Positions 35,395 to 42,932 of a DNA stretch of 64,000 bases are shown piece by piece. The stretch lies in the NCBI GenBank assembly GCA_964560875.1, contig CAZLMW010000035.1, positions 5,637 through 69,636 on the forward strand, read 5' to 3'. The notes beneath the pieces are model-generated. The model saw only the letters and a program-made list of their open reading frames with translations, was not told where the DNA came from and did no database searches. Source of the stretch: CAZLMW01 sp964560875 (GTDB lineage Bacteria > Myxococcota_A > UBA9042). Numbering within the stretch: position 1 is the first letter of the stretch; each line of letters starts with the position of its first letter. Both the position numbers and the translations under genes were made by a program.

Positions 35395-38097
35395 ATGCCA
35401 CGTCGTCGCCCAAACGCCGGGCTCAGCTTCCTCGCGACGGTCGTCGTGCTGAACGCCGCCTGGGGCTGCAACGACGATCGTAAGGAAGCTAACGATGACG
35501 CCGAGACCGATACCGCCAACGCGCTTGAAGACGTCTCTGTCGGCGACGTCGAGCCGGGTTCGGATGCTCTGCGTTCGGATGCTCTGCGTTCGGATGCTCT
35601 GCGTTCGGATGCTCTGGGTTCGGATGCGCTCGGTAACGGCTGCACCGGCGTAACGGCGAAGAAGATCGTGGCCGGTTTGGGCGGCGGTGGCGACAATCAA
35701 AGCAAGGGTCGCTACGAGGCGGCGTTGCCCGGTGACATCGAGCTGCGCAACGACCACGGCCGGTTCGTGATCCGGACCCGCAAAGGCGGCGTGGCGATGT
35801 ACGGGTCGACGGGTGGACATCTCGTCGATGCGCTGCCCCATCCCAAGGACAACGAGTCCGTGACCGACGGCCTGCGCGAGTTCATCATCGCTGTGGGCGG
35901 CCACGTGGTCCGGCCAGACGAGGTGAAGATCGAGGCGGCCACCGCGTGTAGCGCCACGGTTGTGGTGCGCGGGCCCCTGGTGCCATTCCCCGTGCTCTCC
36001 GAAGCGCTCGGCCTGGACTTGCCGCCGCTCGACGTCGAACACCGCTACACGCTCACGCACAAGACGGCGGCCGTCGAGATAGCGACGACAGTGAAATTGA
36101 AGGAAGGCGCCAAGCCCGACACCGCGCTGATAACCGACGCGTTCTTCTGGTCGGGCGACATGCAGCTGTACCTGCCCGGCCACCCCGTCGACGACCTGCC
36201 GATCGCCGCGAGCACGGACGCGTTCGCCGTCACACCCAATCGCGTCGGCACAAACGCGCCCGCCTACGCCGTTGTCGCCGAGAAGAAGCTGAACATGGTC
36301 AACGCCGGCGGCATCCTCGGGTTCCTGCAGCCGACCATCACGCCGACCAAGGCTGGCATCACCCTCCGCAGGTGGTTTGCCATCGGCGCGGCGCCGTACC
36401 GCGACGTGGCGTCCGCGCTCAGCGTCGCAAGGGCCGCTCGAGACGGACAAACAACCGGCGGACAGGTCGAGGGCGTGGTCGAAAACGCCTTTGGCAACGC
36501 GTTTGTCGATGCGCTCGACAAAGACGGCAAGCCGCTCGCCCGGTGCGGTGTCGGTGCCGACGATGGGTATTCGTGCCGTGTGCCCCTCGCGACGACCAAG
36601 CTGCGACCCGGCCTGCTCGGAGACGGCAATGGCGGCAAAGGCGGCGGGATGCAGGTCGATGGGTTGCTCGCGCGGCCGGTGAAGGTCGTGGCGACGAAAA
36701 CGACTCACCTGCTCATGCAGACCATGAGGCCGGCGCGAATCAAGGTGTCGGTGCGCGACGTCGGCGGCAAGCCCATCGCGTTTCGGCTCACACTGCGGCC
36801 GGCCGGCGGCAAACCCAAGGCGAAGAGGCGAACGCTGGTCGACGTGGATGGTGACGCCACGTTTGAAGTTCCGGCCGGCAAGTACGACGCGTGGGTCCAC
36901 CACGGGCCGTTCTGGTCGATGCACAAGCAGGTGCTCGACGTGCAAGAGCTCAAGATCGCGACCCTCGACGTTAAGCTCCGCCGCATCGTCGATCCCGGGC
37001 CGTGGCGGTCCGCCGATTTCCATGTCCACGCCGAACACAGCACCGACGGAAGCGCATCTGTGCGTTATCGAGTCGCCTCTGCCGTGGCCGAGGAGCTGCA
37101 CTACATCGTCTCGACCGACCACGACCACGTCACCGACTACAGCCCATGGATCGCGGCCGCCGGGCTCGGAAACCAGCTCGTCACCGCGCGCGGCGTGGAG
37201 GTCTCGACCACGGCGCATGGCCACTTCAACGCCTGGCCCTTGCCCGCCAAACCAGCCGAAGCCGGAAATGGCGCCCCGCGGTGGGGTGGTGTCGCGCTGA
37301 CCGAGCTCTTCGGCATCTTCGACGACGGCAAGACGAAGCCTCTCGTGCAATGCAACCACCCGCGCTACAGCGGCGCCGGGTATTTCGACGCGATTGGGCT
37401 CGATCCGAAGCAAGACAACACCGCAAAACAGGTCGACAAGAAGCTGCTCGGCTGTTCGGCGCTCGAGGTCATCAACGGCATCGCCCACAAAGACACGCCG
37501 AAGCTCCTGGCGGATTTTTTCGCGCTGTTGAACCGCGGCATCCGCATCACCGCCACCGGCACCAGCGACTGCCACGGCCGCCACGACTTCGCCGGCAACC
37601 CACGCACGTTGTTGCGCATCTCCGGCTCACCACAACACCCAGTCGGCGGCTCACCGCACCAATTCGACGAGGCGCTCATCGCGGGCCGGGCCATCGCGAC
37701 CGCCGGACCGCTGCTCACCATCGCGGCGCACAACGGCAACAAGACCGTCGAAATCGGCGCGATGCTCGGCAAGCTCACCGGCGAAACGACAGTCACCGCG
37801 AAGCTACGAGCCCCCGAATGGCTGCCGCTCGGGCGACTGGTCGTCTACCGAAACGGCGCCAAGGTCTTCGACAAGAAGGTCGTCGCCAAGCCCGACAAGA
37901 ATGGACTGCAGGCGTTCGACGCGGTCGGGTTGCCGTCCCAGGTGAGCACAAGCGGCCAGGACGAGTGGTGGGTCGCGGTGCACGAACCCGGTCCCGGCTC
38001 GGGCGAACCCGGCATCCATCGCCCCCCATGGGCGGTCACCAACCCGGTCTTCATCGACGGTGACGGCGACGGCAAGTGGCGCAAGAAATGGCCGTAG
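35395..38097 (+). CDS. CehA/McbA-type PHP metallohydrolase lipoprotein
   Basis: 900 residues. An N-terminal signal with AAWGC looks like a lipobox, followed by an acidic linker that contains five SDAL-type repeats. A large beta-rich region precedes a PHP-type metal-dependent hydrolase domain with DFHVHAEHSTDG (about 540), STDHDHVTDY, CNHPRY and GTSDCHG as probable metal ligands. CehA/McbA hydrolases act on carbamate and related esters, but most members have unknown substrates. An exported location on the outer side of a membrane is inferred from the lipobox. It ends with a Pro/Gly-rich FIDGDGDG segment that resembles a calcium loop. It is the last gene of the short run 34291-38097. Confidence 0.8.
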   Translation: MPRRRPNAGLSFLATVVVLNAAWGCNDDRKEANDDAETDTANALEDVSVGDVEPGSDALRSDALRSDALRSDALGSDALGNGCTGVTAKKIVAGLGGGGDNQSKGRYEAALPGDIELRNDHGRFVIRTRKGGVAMYGSTGGHLVDALPHPKDNESVTDGLREFIIAVGGHVVRPDEVKIEAATACSATVVVRGPLVPFPVLSEALGLDLPPLDVEHRYTLTHKTAAVEIATTVKLKEGAKPDTALITDAFFWSGDMQLYLPGHPVDDLPIAASTDAFAVTPNRVGTNAPAYAVVAEKKLNMVNAGGILGFLQPTITPTKAGITLRRWFAIGAAPYRDVASALSVARAARDGQTTGGQVEGVVENAFGNAFVDALDKDGKPLARCGVGADDGYSCRVPLATTKLRPGLLGDGNGGKGGGMQVDGLLARPVKVVATKTTHLLMQTMRPARIKVSVRDVGGKPIAFRLTLRPAGGKPKAKRRTLVDVDGDATFEVPAGKYDAWVHHGPFWSMHKQVLDVQELKIATLDVKLRRIVDPGPWRSADFHVHAEHSTDGSASVRYRVASAVAEELHYIVSTDHDHVTDYSPWIAAAGLGNQLVTARGVEVSTTAHGHFNAWPLPAKPAEAGNGAPRWGGVALTELFGIFDDGKTKPLVQCNHPRYSGAGYFDAIGLDPKQDNTAKQVDKKLLGCSALEVINGIAHKDTPKLLADFFALLNRGIRITATGTSDCHGRHDFAGNPRTLLRISGSPQHPVGGSPHQFDEALIAGRAIATAGPLLTIAAHNGNKTVEIGAMLGKLTGETTVTAKLRAPEWLPLGRLVVYRNGAKVFDKKVVAKPDKNGLQAFDAVGLPSQVSTSGQDEWWVAVHEPGPGSGEPGIHRPPWAVTNPVFIDGDGDGKWRKKWP
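35558..35632 (+). repeat. Five 15-base tandem repeats inside the metallohydrolase gene
   Basis: GTTCGGATGCTCTGC is repeated at 35558, 35573 and 35588; the fourth copy (35603) differs at its last base and the fifth (35618) at a few. They encode RSDAL/GSDAL in the linker just after the lipid anchor. The 15-base unit keeps frame, so copy-number changes would only lengthen the linker. Confidence 0.9.
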
Positions 38098-38150
38098 ATT
38101 CGATCTAACGGCCGATCGATGCGGGGGCTATTGATATAGCTTCGGCGATT

Positions 38151-38169
38151 AAAAGCCCGTCCTGGGGCT
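38151..38169 (-). terminator. Possible terminator for the gene ending at 38270
   Basis: On the minus strand AGCCC pairs with GGGCT across a six-base loop and is followed directly by TTTTAA. It lies about 100 bases beyond the stop of the minus-strand gene. Stem is only five pairs, so confidence is limited. A small GCTAT-TGAT-ATAGC hairpin lies about 15 bases further downstream, at 38127-38140. Confidence 0.4.
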
Positions 38170-38269
38170 CAAGAACCGGCCTGGCGTCGATTTTGGCCCT
38201 GGAAAACGCCCGAATTCGACCGTTTTTTGTCGACTGCGTGCAAACCACCACTTGGCGTCTATTCACCGC

Positions 38270-39241
38270 TCAATTGGGCGGTTCCTGGTCTTCGCGGGCT
38301 TCCCGTTCGATGCGCATGCGTCGGATCTCAGCGATCTCGGAAAGCGCCTGGGCTGTGTGGTCGGGCATCTGGGCGTTGATGAAGTCTTCGGCCTCGTCGA
38401 AGGTCTCGTCGATGCTGAACACGAGCGGTCCGGGCTTTTCGTCGTCGCGCGCCAGGGCGTCCTTGATGACCCGTTCACATGCGCCTCCGTAGAGGGGCAA
38501 CATCGCTTTGAGCAGGCTCTTGTGCACACGGACCTTGCGAATCAGCTCGTTGAGCTTGCCCGCCCCGAGCAACGGCGCGAGCGTGATGAGCATCCACGGC
38601 TTCGCGGCGGGGTTTCGCGCGCAGGCTTCCCGGACCTGGTCGTTGGACAGCCATCGGTGCGACAGCAGGATCGACCACAGGGCGTAGGGATGCGTGGGGC
38701 GCAAGGCGGCGAGCTGCACGAGGTCTTCTTCGCGCAGGCGGGTGTTGAACGCGAGCAGCTGCACAACGGAAGGCGTGGTCTCGACCAGCAACGGCATGAA
38801 CCGGTCGCGTTTGGACGACCGTGCGCGCTCTCGTCGCACGCCCAGCGGCCAGTGTTCGATGGTGATGTGGGGCGGCAGCAAGCGCGCGTCTTCCTTCAGG
38901 TTCGGTTTCCAGAGCTCGCGCAACAAGGCCACGCAAAACGGGGCGTGGATCTTCTGAGCGGCGCCGATGATGCGCGCGACTTGAACCTCATCGGGAAGCA
39001 ACGACCGATCCTCGAGCGGCAGGGGCCCGGCGGGCAGCGGCGGACGCGGTCGAATCGTGAACAGCAGGTGCGCAAGGGTCAGGTAGAAAACCTTGTGGGT
39101 CGTCTCGCTGCTGGCGAGCGCGGCCTCTTCGATCGCGCTGGCGATCATCACCGGGTCGTCGGTCCCCAGGAACGCACCCAGGCGGCGCATGCGCACCATG
39201 GGCTCGGGCACGTTTCGGATCAGGCGCGCGATTCGTTGCAT
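38270..39241 (-). CDS. Helical hypothetical protein
   Basis: 323 residues, no signal peptide, no membrane segment; not recognised. It is predicted almost entirely helical, with repeated pairs of amphipathic helices such as TTPSVVQLLAFNTRLREED, LRPTHPYALWSILLSHRWL and NPAAKPWMLITLAPLLGAG. These recall HEAT or variant-leucine-rich repeat solenoids. The C-terminus is acidic and contains FSIDETFDEAEDF. Single-copy, about 120 bases from the PEGA lipoprotein gene on the same strand. The ORF is convincing from codon use and length; function unknown. Confidence 0.7.
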   Translation of the reverse strand: MQRIARLIRNVPEPMVRMRRLGAFLGTDDPVMIASAIEEAALASSETTHKVFYLTLAHLLFTIRPRPPLPAGPLPLEDRSLLPDEVQVARIIGAAQKIHAPFCVALLRELWKPNLKEDARLLPPHITIEHWPLGVRRERARSSKRDRFMPLLVETTPSVVQLLAFNTRLREEDLVQLAALRPTHPYALWSILLSHRWLSNDQVREACARNPAAKPWMLITLAPLLGAGKLNELIRKVRVHKSLLKAMLPLYGGACERVIKDALARDDEKPGPLVFSIDETFDEAEDFINAQMPDHTAQALSEIAEIRRMRIEREAREDQEPPN

Positions 39242-39358
39242 GGCGGCGTGTGCGGTGAACGGTGCGAGTCAGTCGATGAAGATAACAGATCTTCGTGCGT
39301 GTCGACGCGATACGCTGATCAGCCGGCGGCCCGGCCGGCGGGCACCGATCGCACGCTG

Positions 39359-40465
39359 CTAGCGAAGGTCGACCTCAAGCGACGTGGTTTGGCCCCGGCG
39401 GACCTGGACCTTGTAGACACGCTTGAGCCCGTGGGCCTCGTTTTCGAGCACGATCGTGTGCTTTCCGGGGCTGGTCGGGTACGCGAAAACAGGCGTGACA
39501 CCGGGCACTTTGACGCCGTCGACGGTGACCGCTGAGCTCGGGACGCTGTCGATGAACAGGAAGCCGCCGGAAGCGTCGCTGCCTGTGCCCGCGTGCCAGC
39601 CGATGTCTCCCACAGTGCGGATCACAGAGGCGCGGACGGCGTTGATGTACAGCGCGTACCGCTTGTCTCCGCTGCCGTAGGGGTCGGCCACGACAACGTT
39701 GCGATGTTTGCCGCCCAGGCGGTAGCTGAGCTCGTAGATCGGCACGTCTGAGGCGTCGGGCCAGCGCTTCTCGTCGTCTTCATCGGGGTCGACCTGCTTG
39801 CCGATGGCCTTGGTGGCGCCCGCTTTCTTGCGCTTTTTGCCGTTTTTGCCGTTTTTGCCTTTTTTTCCGGGTTTTCGCCGTTTTTTGCCCTTCGGGGAAG
39901 CGGCCGTGCGCTTTGCCGATTCTTCCGGATCGACAAGCGGTCCGGGGTCCGCGAGAGACGCCGCGCCGAGGTCGCGAAGCTTGCCCATGATGAGTCGGAG
40001 CTTGTCGCGATCGATGAGCTCGGTGCGAATGATCGGATCTTTGCGTCCCATCGTGCCGCGCAGGTGCGAGACGACGCCCGCCTTGCCGCGAGAGGTGATC
40101 TCATAGGCGACGTATTGGTACGGCCCCGGGTTGCTGCGCAGGAACACGCGCGCCCACGCGCCCTGGAGCTCCTTGTCCGTCGGCAGTCCGCCAACAGCGA
40201 GCCGCTCACGGCCCATGAGTTTGCCCATGAGCACCGGTGGCAGCTCAGGAAGCTTCACCTTTTTTTCGGACTCGGTCGGCGCGGTCTTCGCCGCTCCGTC
40301 ACCTTTGACGCCTGTGGCCGCCGTTTTGGCCGCGGTCGATGCTTGCGCCGCGGTCGATACCGACGTCCCACTCGAGCGAGCGTTCGTCGCCCCACCGCAT
40401 GAGGCGAGACAGGCCGACACAAACAACAGCAGGCACGCGACCGAGGCCGATTTCAGGGGCAGCAT
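39359..40465 (-). CDS. PEGA-domain lipoprotein with a Lys-rich insert
   Basis: 368 residues from the ATG at 40465, where the signal peptide starts (lipobox around SACLASC); the frame continues upstream as a Pro/Thr-rich stretch that is probably not translated. A Ser/Ala/Thr linker is followed by a domain of unknown type with ARVFLRSNPGPYQYVAYEI. A very basic insert (GKKGKNGKNGKKRKK) follows. The last 70 residues form a PEGA domain, GFLFIDSVPSSAVTVDG to GKHTIVLE, a beta-sandwich common in surface lipoproteins that may bind envelope sugars. It begins 28 bases after the DRE-TIM enzyme gene stop, but a shared function is not evident. Confidence 0.78.
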   Translation of the reverse strand: MLPLKSASVACLLLFVSACLASCGGATNARSSGTSVSTAAQASTAAKTAATGVKGDGAAKTAPTESEKKVKLPELPPVLMGKLMGRERLAVGGLPTDKELQGAWARVFLRSNPGPYQYVAYEITSRGKAGVVSHLRGTMGRKDPIIRTELIDRDKLRLIMGKLRDLGAASLADPGPLVDPEESAKRTAASPKGKKRRKPGKKGKNGKNGKKRKKAGATKAIGKQVDPDEDDEKRWPDASDVPIYELSYRLGGKHRNVVVADPYGSGDKRYALYINAVRASVIRTVGDIGWHAGTGSDASGGFLFIDSVPSSAVTVDGVKVPGVTPVFAYPTSPGKHTIVLENEAHGLKRVYKVQVRRGQTTSLEVDLR

Positions 40466-40493
40466 GTTCGTCGGTGCGGGAGGGGAGGTTTGG

Positions 40494-41837
40494 CTAGTTC
40501 GCGTAGACGGGCGCGAGCGCGGCTTCGGCGGTTGCGTCATCGATGAGACCTTCAGCCTGCAGGCAGCCGAGGATCTCCGCGTCGGTCAAGGTCGCATCGT
40601 GGCTCTTGGCGAAGTCCCAGATGGCCGAAATCCGCGCATCGTTCGCCTCGATTCCATGTTCGTACAGCCAGAACTGGATGTTGCTCTTGCCGCTGTAAAA
40701 ACCGATCTCGACGCGCTGCCGGCAGCCGAATTCGCCGGCAGGGACGGACGAGTAGACACGGTCAGCGAGGTCTTTTTCGCCGCGGGACAAGGCCTTGACG
40801 ATGGCGGCGGCGTGCACCCCGGTCGCGGTGCGGAAGGCGTCGGTGCCGAACACGGGATAATTGTACGGAATCGGCACGTTGTACGCTTCGCTGACCTTCT
40901 TGACGTAGGCCGCGAGGGGCCGCAAGTCACGCTCGATGTAGCCGAGCAGCTTCAGGTTGATCAGCATCATATCGATGCTGGCGTTGCCGACACGTTCGCC
41001 GACGCCGAGGCACGTGCCGTGAACGCGATCCACGCCGAACTCAAGGGCGCTGAGGCAAAGCGACAGCGAGAGACCGCGGTCGTTGTGGCCGTGCCAGTCG
41101 AGCTTGACGTGTTCGGCGCCCCAGGACCGGAGCATCGAGCCGGTGAAGTCGAGCAGGTTCTTGAGCCCGTCGGGCGTCGCGTGGCCAACCGTGTCACAAA
41201 GCACCAGCCGGTCCGCGCCCGCTTCGATGGCGACCTTGAAGAGCTCGGCGAGGGTCTTCGGATCGCTGCGAATCGTGTCCTCGGTCACAAAGCTGACGGG
41301 GTTGCCGTTGTCGACGCCGAGCTTGACCGCGTCGTGCACCAGCTTGCTCATCCGCTTGAGATCCCAGCCTTCGACCAGCCGACGGATCGGCGAGCTGCCG
41401 ATGAACGCGCAGATCTCGATCGGGACGCCGGTCTTCTGGGTGATATCGACCACAGCCTTGACGTCGTTGACGTGCGTGCGGGCCGCGCAATTGGGCAGGA
41501 TGCGCATCTTGCAGTCGCGGATCTCTTCGACGATGCGGGTCACGTCGTCGACCGCTTGTTTGCCGGCGCCGGGCAGACCGACGTCGGAGTAGTCGACGCC
41601 GCAAGCTTCCTGCAGGTGGATGATCTCGAGCTTTTCGCCGATCGACGGGTTGCGCACCGATGGGGACTGGATGCCATCGCGGAGCGTCTCGTCCATCAGC
41701 GTGAACTGGTGGCGGATGACGGGGCCGCGGCGCTTGAGCTCGTTCCAGTCGTAGATGACGTCGTCCTGATCGGGCGGCTTGAGGCCGAGCTTGGCGTTGT
41801 CGCGCGGGGTCATGTTCTTCTTGCCGTTGCTGCTCAT
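40494..41837 (-). CDS. DRE-TIM condensing enzyme (isopropylmalate/homocitrate-synthase-like)
   Basis: 447 residues. The ATG at 41837 is preferred to that at 41849 because GGAGAG lies at the right distance before it. The TIM-barrel signature DETLRDG (49-55) contains the Asp/Arg/Glu of the DRE-TIM family. HGHND (249-253) supplies two metal ligands, and GVGERVGNASI is the glycine-rich loop. It condenses an acyl-CoA with an alpha-keto acid; isopropylmalate synthase or homocitrate synthase are the nearest activities. At 447 residues it lacks the full LeuA C-terminal regulatory domain; instead a segment from GVHAAAIVKALSRGEKD on resembles the communication region. No leu or lys biosynthesis gene is adjacent, so the exact reaction is uncertain. 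Confidence 0.82.
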   Translation of the reverse strand: MSSNGKKNMTPRDNAKLGLKPPDQDDVIYDWNELKRRGPVIRHQFTLMDETLRDGIQSPSVRNPSIGEKLEIIHLQEACGVDYSDVGLPGAGKQAVDDVTRIVEEIRDCKMRILPNCAARTHVNDVKAVVDITQKTGVPIEICAFIGSSPIRRLVEGWDLKRMSKLVHDAVKLGVDNGNPVSFVTEDTIRSDPKTLAELFKVAIEAGADRLVLCDTVGHATPDGLKNLLDFTGSMLRSWGAEHVKLDWHGHNDRGLSLSLCLSALEFGVDRVHGTCLGVGERVGNASIDMMLINLKLLGYIERDLRPLAAYVKKVSEAYNVPIPYNYPVFGTDAFRTATGVHAAAIVKALSRGEKDLADRVYSSVPAGEFGCRQRVEIGFYSGKSNIQFWLYEHGIEANDARISAIWDFAKSHDATLTDAEILGCLQAEGLIDDATAEAALAPVYAN

Positions 41838-41841
41838 CGGT

Positions 41842-41847
41842 CTCTCC
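41842..41847 (-). promoter_or_regulatory. Shine-Dalgarno deciding the start at 41837
   Basis: GGAGAG (GGAG six bases before ATG) overlaps the upstream in-frame ATG codon at 41849, so the internal ATG is the better-supported start. Confidence 0.6.
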
Positions 41848-41927
41848 ATCGTGGTTGCATGCGCGTGCTCAACACTGGTTACGCCCCATTGTACTCGTCC
41901 ACGCGCGTCGACGCGGTGAGCCGGCTG

Positions 41928-42932
41928 CTAGTCGATTAAAGCGGCGATGAATGTTCGCACCGCGCGCTTCACCTCGACCCGCAGTCGTTCGCGCCGATAG
42001 CCGGGATCATACGGCACATTCGGCAGCGGACGACAGCGTTTGAATGCCATGTCTCCGAGTTTGTCCGCAAGCGCATTGTCGATCGCGGCACCGGCGAGCT
42101 TGGCCAGCGGGAGTTTGCGCGGCCGGGGACCGAGCACGCCTACGACAATCATGCCGTCGGCCAGGGTGTCTTCGTCGTCGGAGAGGTCGATTCGAACGGC
42201 GACCGAGACCAGCGGAAAATCGATGCTCTTGCGCACGGCCCACTTGCGATAGGTGACCAGCGAGCGAGGACCGGGCACCGGGATATGGACGGCCGCGACG
42301 ATCTCCGCGGGGCCGAGGTTGGTGTGGTCGAGCCCATCGGTGTTGTAGAGGCCGCCCATCGGCAAGCTGCGCTCACCGGCCGGGCCAACGAGGCGAACCC
42401 GGGCGTCCAGGGCAGTAAGAACGGGCGCCATGTCCGTCGACAACGCCGCGACACACCCCTGCCCGCCGGGAACGACGTGGCATTCGGTGCCGTGCGATTT
42501 CAGGCAGCCGCCAAGCGCGTCCCGAAACAGCTCCGATTGGTTGATGTAGCGGCACCGCGTGTCCAGGCAGAGGTTGCCGCCGAGGGTGCCCATATTGCGG
42601 ATCTGCGGGCTGGCGATGCGCGATGCGGCGTGGGCAAGGGCGGGCAGCGCGGCGGCGACGATGGGGCTCTCGGCGATATCGACCAGGCGGGTGCCGGCGC
42701 CGATGACGACCTCGTCGTGACCGTTGACCGGCAGACGTTGAACGCCGGCAAAGGCCGGGATCCGCGCGAGGGAAACGAGGATCTCCGGGTCGTTTTGCAG
42801 CAGCTTGACGTTGGGGACGAGATCCGTGCCGCCGGACAGGACCTTGGCGCGGTCACCATGTTCGCCGAGCAACGCCACGGCGTCGGCCAGGCTCGTGGGA
42901 CGTTCAACGCGGAGCGGTCGCATCCTCAACAT
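41928..42932 (-). CDS. 4-hydroxybenzoyl-CoA-reductase-type FAD subunit (HcrB-like)
   Basis: 334 residues; FAD-binding middle subunit of a xanthine-oxidase-family molybdoenzyme. FAD motifs are VLSGGTDLVP (31-40) and NMGTLGGNLC. The stretch CLDTRC, GGCLKSHGTEC and GQGC (Cys 122, 127, 143, 151, 160) matches the extra [4Fe-4S] loop that distinguishes HcrB of 4-hydroxybenzoyl-CoA reductase from ordinary xanthine dehydrogenase FAD subunits. In known HcrB, this cluster lets the enzyme run with low-potential ferredoxin to remove the phenolic hydroxyl of 4-hydroxybenzoyl-CoA. The ATG at 42932 overlaps the end of the large-subunit gene by seven bases and has GGAG ten bases upstream; the ATG at 42923 is an alternative. 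Confidence 0.88.
   Translation of the reverse strand: MLRMRPLRVERPTSLADAVALLGEHGDRAKVLSGGTDLVPNVKLLQNDPEILVSLARIPAFAGVQRLPVNGHDEVVIGAGTRLVDIAESPIVAAALPALAHAASRIASPQIRNMGTLGGNLCLDTRCRYINQSELFRDALGGCLKSHGTECHVVPGGQGCVAALSTDMAPVLTALDARVRLVGPAGERSLPMGGLYNTDGLDHTNLGPAEIVAAVHIPVPGPRSLVTYRKWAVRKSIDFPLVSVAVRIDLSDDEDTLADGMIVVGVLGPRPRKLPLAKLAGAAIDNALADKLGDMAFKRCRPLPNVPYDPGYRRERLRVEVKRAVRTFIAALID

Noticed and set aside
35558..35632. CRISPR-like array
   Set aside because: Units are contiguous 15-mers with no spacers and they code in frame.
34129..37584. 1151-codon antisense frame
   Set aside because: Shadow of the phosphotransferase and metallohydrolase genes; composition typical of antisense GC-rich frames.
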